Origin: Acidobacteriota bacterium
Lineage (GTDB): Bacteria; Acidobacteriota; Blastocatellia; Pyrinomonadales; Pyrinomonadaceae
Length of the DNA: 5,501 nt
Reading direction: 5' to 3'
Assembly: GCA_013698055.1 (NCBI GenBank)
Contig: JACCVS010000368.1
Coordinates: forward strand, 1 to 5,501
Shown: piece after piece, positions 1 through 5,501 of the stretch
How the letters are laid out: every line of letters starts with the position of its first letter
How positions within the stretch are numbered: the first letter of the stretch is position 1
The notes under the pieces: generated by a model
The model's input: the letters and a program-made list of their open reading frames with translations, nothing else
The model's database searches: none
Told to the model about the DNA's origin: nothing
Translations under genes and position numbers: made by a program

Positions 1-1
1 G

Positions 2-1003
2 GAGATTGGCGCGGCGCTGGCCGCCAAGAGCGAGCGGCACACCATCGTCATTCGCAGTACGATGTTACCGGGCACGATTGACGGCGTGGTTATCCCCGCG
101 CTGGAAACTTCTTCGGGGAAGAAAGCCGGACAGGATTTCGGTGTATGCATCAACCCTGAATTTTTACGCGAGGGCACTTCGCTCAAAGACTTCTATGCGC
201 CGCCCTTCACGCTCATCGGCGCTGATGATGCGGGCGTGGCAGAGACCGTCAGCCTCCTCTACAGCGGAATAGACGCCCCGCTCTTCACAACCTCCATTCG
301 TGCCGCAGAGATGGTCAAATACACCTGCAACTGCTTTCATGCGCTCAAAGTCTCGTTCGCCAACGAGATCGGCAACATCTGCAAAGGACTTGAGATTGAT
401 AGCCACCAGGTGATGGAAATCTTCTGCCAGGACACGAAGCTCAATTTGTCACCCTATTATTTGAAGCCGGGCTTTGCTTTCGGCGGCTCGTGCCTGCCAA
501 AGGATTTAAGGGCGATTACATACAAGGCGAAAGAGCTGGATGTAGACGTGCCTGTGCTGTCGGCAATTCTACCGAGTAACCGGCAACAGATTGAGCGTGC
601 CGTCGAGATGATCTTGAGCACGGGGAGCAAGCGCATCGGAGTGCTTGGCTTCAGCTTCAAGGCGGGAACAGATGATCTGCGCGAGTCTCCGATGGTCGCG
701 TTAATCGAGACCCTGATCGGCAAGGGAATGCAGCTTGCCATTTACGACCGCGATGTTTCCCTGGCACGCCTTTTCGGCGCGAATCGTGAGTATATCGAGC
801 GTGAGATTCCGCACATCTCGCAGTTGATGCGCGCGAGCGTCACAGAGGTTTTGGAGAGCGCGGACGTGGTTGTGATTGGCAACAAGGCGGCGGAGTTTCG
901 CGAGATTGAAGGAAAGTTAAAAGAAGGCCAGACGGTGATTGATCTGGTGCGGCTCTTTGAGGGTCGCATGACTGATGATTCATATCAGGGCATTTGCTGG
1001 TGA
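2..1003 (+). CDS. algD: GDP-mannose 6-dehydrogenase (AlgD-type), C-terminal 333 residues; 5' end cut by the window
   Basis: Enzyme of the UDP-glucose/GDP-mannose dehydrogenase family, which oxidises GDP-mannose in two NAD-dependent steps to GDP-mannuronic acid in the cytoplasm. The reading frame is open from base 2, and the ATG at 62 is internal: it lies within the conserved RSTMLPGT motif (visible residues 18-25). Further family landmarks are NPEFLREG (51-58), the central-domain EMVKYTCN (103-110), the active-site FGGSCLPKD with nucleophile Cys164 (codon 491-493), and GFSFKAGTDDLRESP (216-230) opening the C-terminal nucleotide-binding domain. Recalled Pseudomonas AlgD shares long stretches, including FANEIGNI, CQDxKLNLS and the terminal GICW, so AlgD is favoured over UDP-glucose dehydrogenase. 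AlgD is about 436 residues, so roughly 100 residues with the GxGxxG NAD-binding loop lie upstream of the window. The gene ends in tandem TGA TGA stops, 27 bp before the next gene. The family call is firm; the GDP-mannose specificity is inferred from resemblance. Confidence 0.93.
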   Translation, partial: EIGAALAAKSERHTIVIRSTMLPGTIDGVVIPALETSSGKKAGQDFGVCINPEFLREGTSLKDFYAPPFTLIGADDAGVAETVSLLYSGIDAPLFTTSIRAAEMVKYTCNCFHALKVSFANEIGNICKGLEIDSHQVMEIFCQDTKLNLSPYYLKPGFAFGGSCLPKDLRAITYKAKELDVDVPVLSAILPSNRQQIERAVEMILSTGSKRIGVLGFSFKAGTDDLRESPMVALIETLIGKGMQLAIYDRDVSLARLFGANREYIEREIPHISQLMRASVTEVLESADVVVIGNKAAEFREIEGKLKEGQTVIDLVRLFEGRMTDDSYQGICW

Positions 1004-1030
1004 TGATGTTTCAAAGATAACAAGGCTACT

Positions 1031-1681
1031 GTGGCATTCAATCTTCAACAATTCATCAATCGAAAGGGGCTGCGGCGCTGGGCGGGTCGCGCCGTCCTGG
1101 CTTTGCTGGCGTGGTCGCTTCTGGCGTGGATTGCGGCGCGGGCGCTGATCGTGCGCGCCGATCTGGCGCGAGCCGACGTGCTGGTCATGTTAAGTGGCGG
1201 CTCTTTTTACCCGGAGCGTGTGCGTCATACCGCTGATCTTTTCGCGCAGGGACGCGCGTCGAAAATCATCTTAACCGACGACGGGATACAAGGCCCCTGG
1301 TCTTTTGAGAAGGAACGCAATCCGAGCTACGCCGAGATAGAAGCGGAAGCACTGCAACGCGCAGGCGTTCAGGCGGAGAACATCGAAATTATCCCGCAAC
1401 GAGTTTCGACCACGTATGATGAAGCGGTGCGGGTGCGCGATTACGCGCAAGGTAAAGGGTTGCGATCAGTGCTGGTGGTGACATCACCTTATCATTCACG
1501 GCGCGCGCTGTGGGTGTGGCAGCGCGTCTTCCGCGAGAGCGGCATCCATGTCGGGCTTGATCCTGCACCCACGGGACAACAGTCACCGCCGCCAGCCACC
1601 TGGTGGTGGCACTGGCGCGGCTGGCTCTCGGTCGCTTACGAGTACCCCAAACTCGTTTACTACTGGCTGAATTATTCCTGA
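1031..1681 (+). CDS. Membrane-anchored DUF218 (YdcF/ElyC/SanA-like) protein
   Basis: A 216-residue protein with one N-terminal membrane segment (about residues 20-40, after a basic stretch RKGLRRWAGR), followed by a DUF218 domain. Visible family signatures are ADVLVMLSGG (48-57), the ERVRHTADLF helix and SKIILTDDG strand (62-85), a Glu-rich helix before AGV (102-113), STTYDEA (126-132) and VLVVTSPYHSRRA (147-159). The C-terminus has a Trp cluster (W191-193, W195, W198) and EYPKLVYYWL, resembling the tail common in this family. No enzymatic activity is firmly established for most members; E. coli ElyC and SanA relate to envelope integrity, and ElyC to undecaprenyl-phosphate metabolism. In this locus a role at the membrane in polysaccharide or lipid-carrier handling is a reasonable inference. 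The start is GTG at 1031: upstream in-frame stops at 1001 and 1004 leave no ATG, and a weak AAGG lies at 1022-1025. Confidence 0.87.
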   Translation: MAFNLQQFINRKGLRRWAGRAVLALLAWSLLAWIAARALIVRADLARADVLVMLSGGSFYPERVRHTADLFAQGRASKIILTDDGIQGPWSFEKERNPSYAEIEAEALQRAGVQAENIEIIPQRVSTTYDEAVRVRDYAQGKGLRSVLVVTSPYHSRRALWVWQRVFRESGIHVGLDPAPTGQQSPPPATWWWHWRGWLSVAYEYPKLVYYWLNYS

Positions 1682-1697
1682 CGTAGAGAGATTCAGT

Positions 1698-3329
1698 GTG
1701 AAGAGACAGTTTAATCACAAGCGCTTGAGCCAGATTCTGGCGATGGTTCTCATCGCAGGCATTGTTGTGATTGGAATGATTTATGCTTTCGCGCAGCGAC
1801 CACGCAGAGTTGGTCAGGAGAAAAGCCAGAACTCCGGCGCGGGGAAATCTGCTGTAGTAAAAGTCGAAGCCGGAGGTGATTTGCAGAAGGCTATCAACGC
1901 GGCGAAAGCGGGCGACACTATTATCCTGGAGGCTGGAGCAACCTATCCCGGCCCCATCACGCTTCCCTACAAAGGAGCAGGCACGGGCACGGATGCAGAC
2001 TACATCACTATTCAGTCCTCAGCCCTTTCCAGCCTGGCAGAAGGAGCGCGCGTCACGCCTGCCAACGCCGCTCTGATGGCGCGCCTCTTGGTGCGCAACT
2101 ATCCGGGATTCAGCTACGGCCCGGCTGTCATCAGAACACAAGCGCGAGCGCATCACTACAAGCTCATCGGCCTGGAGATTACCTCTGACCCGACAGCTTC
2201 GATACCCGATCTCGTGACTCTTGGTGACGGCTCGGAAGCGCAGAATTCGCTTTCGCTCGTGCCGCATCACCTCATCCTTGATCGCTGCTACGTCCATGCG
2301 GGTGAGAACCAACCGGCCAAGCGCGGCATCGCTCTCAACAGTGCCGAGACGACCATCAGCAACTCTTACATTGCGGGCTTCAAACTGGTGGGCGAGGACT
2401 CGCAGGCCATCTGCATGTGGAACGGACCGGGTCGCTACCAGATCATCAATAACTATCTGGAAGCGGCGGCCGAGAACATTCTGATCCTGGGATCGTCGAA
2501 CTGGATCCCGAACCTGATTCCGTCTGACATCCAGATCAAGCGCAATCACTTGGCGAAGCCCTTGCGGTGGTATCCGAAAGATGCCCGCTATGCGGGGGCG
2601 CAATGGTTGGTGAAGAATCTGCTGGAATTGAAGACGGGCAAGCGCGTGGAGATAGATGGCAATGTGATGGAATATAGTTGGCAGGGCGGGCAGGACGGGA
2701 TGGCGATCATCATCGCGCCGATCAGCAATGGTGGGGGAAGTGTGCCGCAGTTGGAAGACATTACCTTTACCAATAATATCGTGCGTCATGCAGCGGGAGG
2801 GATGTTGCTGGACGGGAGACTGGCACAGGGAGACGGGTCGTATTTGCGGAGAGTCAGTGTCAGCAATAATCTGTTTGAGGATATAGATGGGAAATGGGGT
2901 GAGACCTACGGGCGGTTGTTTGTCGTCAACGATGGAGCCGACCGGGTGACGATTGAGCATAACACGGCGATGAACACGGGTCATGCTGTTGTGTCGCAGA
3001 CGATTCCCAATCCTAATTTTGTGTCGCGCAATAACATCTTCCGCAGAGATGTCTCCAGTGGCTTGAACCCCGGCGAGGATACGATTAAGAGCTTCTTTCC
3101 CGGCTGCGTCTGGATGCGAAACGTGCAGATCGGCGCTGACTGGAGCATGTACAATTCTTCGCGGGGCAACTACTTTCCGCCGACTCCGAAGGCGGTCGGT
3201 TTTGTTGATTTCACGGGCGGTAATTATCGCCTCGCTCCGAACAGTAAGTATAAGAACGCAGCGACCGATGGCAAAGACATCGGCTGCGATTTCGACGCGC
3301 TCATCGCGGCTCAAGGCAAGTCCGCATAA
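1698..3329 (+). CDS. Exported or membrane-anchored right-handed parallel beta-helix protein
   Basis: A 543-residue protein with a basic N-terminus and a hydrophobic segment (about 13-32) ending in AFA (30-32), so either a signal anchor or a signal peptide cleavable after Ala32. A polar linker follows, then the usual cap of pectin-lyase-fold proteins, GGDLQKAINAAKAGDTIIL (59-77). Rungs recur with Asn-rich turns: DRCYVH (195), SNSYIAG (221), INNYLEA (250), KRNHLAK (281), DGNVMEY (320), TNNIVRHA (358), SNNLFEDI (389), EHNTAMNT (420) and SRNNIFRR (443). It closes with GGNYRLAPNSKYKNAATDGKDIG (507-529; written here only as landmarks GGNYRLAP and DGKDIG). Such proteins bind, cleave or epimerise acidic polysaccharides. 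I see no YGFDPH or DPHD motif of known mannuronan C5-epimerases, so no activity is assigned. The start is GTG at 1698, with a purine run AGAGAG at 1685-1690. It lies 16 bp after the DUF218 gene. Strand composition shifts strongly over about 2581-3000. Confidence 0.88.
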   Translation: MKRQFNHKRLSQILAMVLIAGIVVIGMIYAFAQRPRRVGQEKSQNSGAGKSAVVKVEAGGDLQKAINAAKAGDTIILEAGATYPGPITLPYKGAGTGTDADYITIQSSALSSLAEGARVTPANAALMARLLVRNYPGFSYGPAVIRTQARAHHYKLIGLEITSDPTASIPDLVTLGDGSEAQNSLSLVPHHLILDRCYVHAGENQPAKRGIALNSAETTISNSYIAGFKLVGEDSQAICMWNGPGRYQIINNYLEAAAENILILGSSNWIPNLIPSDIQIKRNHLAKPLRWYPKDARYAGAQWLVKNLLELKTGKRVEIDGNVMEYSWQGGQDGMAIIIAPISNGGGSVPQLEDITFTNNIVRHAAGGMLLDGRLAQGDGSYLRRVSVSNNLFEDIDGKWGETYGRLFVVNDGADRVTIEHNTAMNTGHAVVSQTIPNPNFVSRNNIFRRDVSSGLNPGEDTIKSFFPGCVWMRNVQIGADWSMYNSSRGNYFPPTPKAVGFVDFTGGNYRLAPNSKYKNAATDGKDIGCDFDALIAAQGKSA

Positions 3330-3415
3330 GAGCGCATCCTTGAGTATCGAAAATCCGATTAACTTCCGATACCAACGCACAGTCACTTTAAGATTCGAGG
3401 AACGAGCTAAAGAGT
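3330..3415 (+). other. Longest intergenic gap (86 bp); no terminator or promoter recognised
   Basis: This spacer separates the beta-helix gene from the deacetylase-like gene. I found no GC-rich hairpin followed by a T-run, and no convincing -35/-10 pair. The only inverted match is a 5-bp pair, CTTTA (3386-3390) with TAAAG (3408-3412), enclosing the ribosome-binding region; it is too short to count as structure. Read-through transcription from upstream is the simplest reading. Confidence 0.5.
3397..3406 (+). promoter_or_regulatory. Probable weak Shine-Dalgarno region of the deacetylase-like gene
   Basis: GAGGAACGAG contains GAGG fifteen bases and a second GAG nine bases before ATG 3416. The better-matching GAGG is further away than usual, so the GAG at 3404-3406 or the purine run AAAGAG just before the ATG may serve instead. 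Initiation is probably modest. Confidence 0.4.
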
Positions 3416-4624
3416 ATGAACGGCGCAGATAGCCCAAGCACTTTTACCAAACTCGCATGGTCGCTGCCGTGGCTGCTGCGATACCCTTTGTGGCGCGCTT
3501 CCGAACTGGTGCGACGGATGACGGAAGGGAACGCTCCGCAACACCTGATTTTCGTTATCGCCAATCATTTCGAGCCGGGATGGAAAGCGGACGGCACCAT
3601 TCTTGATCTACCAACGCAGCAGAGGCGGCTCGGAGACTGGTGCGAACAGGCGCGCGCCATCGGCGAAGCGGTTCGAGACTATGACGGAACTCCTTTTCGC
3701 CACACCAATTTTTATCCTGCTGAACAATACCATCGCCCGCTTCTGGAGCGAATGGCCGAGCTTCAGGCCGAGGGTCTCGGCGAGGTGGAGGTTCATCTAC
3801 ATCACGGCGTTGACCAACCCGATACGGCTGAGAACACAAGGCGGGTGCTCATCGAATTTCGTGACGCGCTCGCGGAAGAGCACAAATGTCTTTCTCGGAT
3901 GAGCGAAGACAAATCGCCGATGTACGCCTTCGTTCATGGCAACTGGGCACTGGCCAATTCGGCGCGCGGGAGATGTTGCGGCGTTGATTCTGAGATGCAG
4001 ATTCTCGCCGAGACAGGCTGCTACGCCGATTTGACATTGCCCTCCGCGCCCGACATCTCGCAGGTCGCACGCATCAATGCCATCTATCAATGCGGACACC
4101 CTCTGACCGAGCGAAAGCCGCATCGATCAGGACCGAGCGTCCACGTTGGCGATAAAACAGGGCTACCACTCATCTTCACCGGGCCGCTGGCCTTCGATTG
4201 GGGACGACGTAAACACGGATTGCCTGTGCCGCGCATTGACAATGGCGCGCTGACATCAATTTATCCGGCAACGTGGACGCGGCTGAATCGCTGGCGCGGG
4301 GCGCGCATCGGTATCTTGGGTCGCCCCGACTGGGTTTTCATCAAGCTCTACTGTCACGGATTTTTCGATGAAGACCAACCCGCGATGATCGGCGATGAGA
4401 TGCAGCGATTCCTGTTGGAAGTTTTAGAATTGTCGGAGCGCACAGGCCAGTTCAAGCTGCACTTCGCCAGTGCGCGCGAGATGTTCAATATCGCGATGGC
4501 AGCGATTGACGGGCGCGAGGGCGAGCCGGGACTGTATCGTGATTACCGTTTGCGACAAATCATGCAGGCCGCCGCGCCGGCACAAGCAACACAGGGAACG
4601 GAAGTCGTTCACCAGTTGAGTTGA
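3416..4624 (+). CDS. Divergent polysaccharide-deacetylase-like (NodB/glycosidase barrel) protein
   Basis: A 402-residue protein with no Sec signal peptide, although an aromatic stretch (LAWSLPWLLRYPLW, residues 13-26) could sit on a membrane surface. It resembles the polysaccharide deacetylase superfamily: a first strand LIFVIANHFEP (44-54) where NodB proteins carry their first catalytic Asp, a metal-site-like HLHHG (127-131) after a helix rich in Glu, FVHGNW (172-177), and a late strand IKLYCHGF (309-316) like the final His motif. Histidines 51, 127, 129, 130, 174 and 314 are candidate metal or catalytic ligands. The canonical TFDD and HSxxH motifs are absent, so the exact chemistry is open: deacetylation of a sugar or lipid-linked glycan is likeliest, a glycosidase-like role is possible. 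Start ATG 3416 has GAGGAACGAG at 3397-3406, a loose Shine-Dalgarno. It follows the beta-helix gene after 86 bp and precedes a methyltransferase, so it probably modifies the same polymer or its precursor. Confidence 0.66.
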   Translation: MNGADSPSTFTKLAWSLPWLLRYPLWRASELVRRMTEGNAPQHLIFVIANHFEPGWKADGTILDLPTQQRRLGDWCEQARAIGEAVRDYDGTPFRHTNFYPAEQYHRPLLERMAELQAEGLGEVEVHLHHGVDQPDTAENTRRVLIEFRDALAEEHKCLSRMSEDKSPMYAFVHGNWALANSARGRCCGVDSEMQILAETGCYADLTLPSAPDISQVARINAIYQCGHPLTERKPHRSGPSVHVGDKTGLPLIFTGPLAFDWGRRKHGLPVPRIDNGALTSIYPATWTRLNRWRGARIGILGRPDWVFIKLYCHGFFDEDQPAMIGDEMQRFLLEVLELSERTGQFKLHFASAREMFNIAMAAIDGREGEPGLYRDYRLRQIMQAAAPAQATQGTEVVHQLS

Positions 4625-4671
4625 AAACCAGGGCCATTCGGAGATGAAGGCTCAGGCAGAATTTTTTAGAC

Positions 4672-4679
4672 GAGGAAAG
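4672..4679 (+). promoter_or_regulatory. Shine-Dalgarno site of the methyltransferase gene
   Basis: GAGGAAAG ends six bases before ATG 4686; its GAGG core is ten bases from the start codon. It is the clearest ribosome binding site in the window and decides for ATG 4686 over the in-frame ATG at 4644, for which this site would lie inside the coding sequence. Confidence 0.7.
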
Positions 4680-4685
4680 TTAAAG

Positions 4686-5501
4686 ATGAAAGATCAATTG
4701 AAGGACATGGCGACGAAATCGAAAACGGCGCTCGTCGCTTACAAGATTTATCACAACTGGCAGTTCAAGCGGCGCTTCGCTTCGGGCGACACCGAATCGC
4801 TGCACGGCTCGACGCACAGCCACATCCCGCTTGAGGACAGCCTCGCTTACATCAACACCCAGTTCGAGGACTATTTGCAATACGGCGAGCTAACGCCGGA
4901 AAAGCTTCGCGGAAAGAGAATCTTCGAGCTTGGCTTTGGGGACAACATCGGCGTGGCCTTGAGGTTTCTCGCAACGGGAGCGGCGCAGGTGGTTTGTCTC
5001 GATAAATTTTATTCAAAGCGCGACAAGGAGCAGGAACGCAAGATTTATCAGGCGCTGCGTGAAACCCTGAGCGATGAAGAGCAGCGGCGCTTTGATAAGG
5101 CCGTTGACCTGACTGACAGCATCAAGACCGACCCAAGCAAAATACACTCCATCTACGGCGTTGACATAGAGAACGCCGAAGAGTTGAAGACGACAGAGCC
5201 GTTTGATTTTGTCATCTCGCGCGGCGCAATTCAGGACATCTTCGAGCCTGATGCGGCCTTCAGTGCGATGGATCGCATCTTGAAGCCGGGTGGCCTAATG
5301 CTGCACAAAATAGACCTCAGTGACCAGGGAATGTTCCGCGACTATGGCATGAACCCCTTAACATTTTTGACCATCTCGGATTCCGTTTACCGCTTGATGG
5401 CCGAAGGCTCCGGCAAACCGAACAGGAAGAAGACGAGCTATTACCGGGGGCTGCTGGAAAACTTAGGGTACGATGTCAAAATCCTGATTACAGATATTAT
5501 C
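4686..5501 (+). CDS. Class I SAM-dependent methyltransferase, 3' end cut by the window (272 residues visible)
   Basis: The frame is open from ATG 4686 to the last base, with no stop in the window. An N-terminal region with HGSTHSHIPLEDSLAYI (40-56) precedes a Rossmann-type methyltransferase domain: SAM-binding motif I RIFELGFGDNIG (78-89), acidic Asp106 closing strand 2 (VVCLDKF, 102-108), the strand-4 motif FDFVISRGAIQDI (173-185), and the post-motif LKPGGLMLHKID (199-210). It would transfer a methyl group from S-adenosylmethionine in the cytoplasm. The acceptor cannot be read from the sequence, but in this cluster a sugar hydroxyl or carboxyl of the polysaccharide, or its nucleotide or lipid precursor, is the natural guess. 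ATG 4686 is chosen because GAGGAAAG lies 6-13 bases upstream. An in-frame ATG at 4644 would add 14 residues but has GGAG only directly against it. The C-terminus, which often determines acceptor choice, is missing. Confidence 0.88.
   Translation, partial: MKDQLKDMATKSKTALVAYKIYHNWQFKRRFASGDTESLHGSTHSHIPLEDSLAYINTQFEDYLQYGELTPEKLRGKRIFELGFGDNIGVALRFLATGAAQVVCLDKFYSKRDKEQERKIYQALRETLSDEEQRRFDKAVDLTDSIKTDPSKIHSIYGVDIENAEELKTTEPFDFVISRGAIQDIFEPDAAFSAMDRILKPGGLMLHKIDLSDQGMFRDYGMNPLTFLTISDSVYRLMAEGSGKPNRKKTSYYRGLLENLGYDVKILITDII

Noticed and set aside
6..272. An 88-codon plus-strand frame at the start of the window.
   Set aside because: It overlaps the AlgD-type gene in another frame, and its Arg/Ser-rich translation resembles no family. 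The other frame carries conserved dehydrogenase motifs throughout.
1389..1718. A 109-codon minus-strand frame opposite the DUF218 gene and reaching over the next start.
   Set aside because: Low-complexity Arg/Ala-rich translation with no motif, opposite a well-supported gene; a shadow frame.
2684..2699. G-tracts GGG, GGG, GG, GGG as a potential quadruplex in the beta-helix gene.
   Set aside because: One tract has only two G, so at best a two-layer structure; it is explained by Gly/Gln/Asp codons within the G-rich stretch of the gene.
3386..3412. Possible hairpin CTTTA/TAAAG enclosing the ribosome-binding region of the deacetylase-like gene.
   Set aside because: Only five A/T-rich pairs around a 17-base loop with no further pairing; not stable enough to call a regulatory structure.
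3202..3432. A plus-strand 76-codon frame bridging the end of the beta-helix gene and the 86-bp gap.
   Set aside because: Mostly inside the beta-helix gene in another frame, no ribosome binding site seen, no recognisable sequence, and it overlaps the start of the deacetylase-like gene.
2019..3437. A 472-codon open frame on the minus strand covering most of the beta-helix gene.
   Set aside because: Its codons lie exactly opposite those of the sense gene, so it stays open because the sense gene rarely uses TTA, CTA and TCA. The translation has no recognisable domain, whereas the sense frame has clear beta-helix rungs.

Overview
The window reads as part of one co-directional (+ strand) exopolysaccharide biosynthesis locus from a Gram-negative-type bacterium of moderately high G+C (my hand counts give about 55-58% in two 420-bp samples). 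Five genes lie head to tail with gaps of only 27, 16, 86 and 61 bp, so a single transcript is likely. Both ends are cut inside genes. No RNA gene, mobile element, CRISPR array or convincing terminator was seen. The organism cannot be fixed from the sequence. The gene style (GTG starts, weak Shine-Dalgarno sites, an anchored beta-helix protein and a DUF218 protein next to a sugar-nucleotide dehydrogenase) would suit Acidobacteriota or a similar environmental phylum, but that is a low-confidence inference.

Layout: (1) bases 2-1003 hold the C-terminal three quarters of a GDP-mannose 6-dehydrogenase, close to AlgD through to its C-terminal GICW; (2) 1031-1681 is a membrane-anchored DUF218/YdcF/ElyC-type protein; (3) 1698-3329 is an exported or membrane-anchored right-handed parallel beta-helix protein; (4) 3416-4624 is a 402-residue protein that looks like a divergent polysaccharide-deacetylase (NodB-like) barrel without a signal peptide; (5) 4686 to the window end is a class I SAM-dependent methyltransferase, cut at residue 272.

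Working model (inference): the dehydrogenase makes GDP-mannuronic acid, so the polymer made here would contain mannuronate. The methyltransferase and deacetylase-like protein would modify sugars or lipid-linked intermediates in the cytoplasm. The beta-helix protein would bind, cleave or epimerise the polymer outside the inner membrane, and the DUF218 protein would act at the membrane, perhaps in lipid-carrier handling. Glycosyltransferases, a flippase/polymerase or a synthase would be expected outside the window. The most notable points are the AlgD-type enzyme in a locus without recognisable Pseudomonas alginate genes in view, the unusual deacetylase-like protein, and a sharp strand-composition change inside the beta-helix gene.
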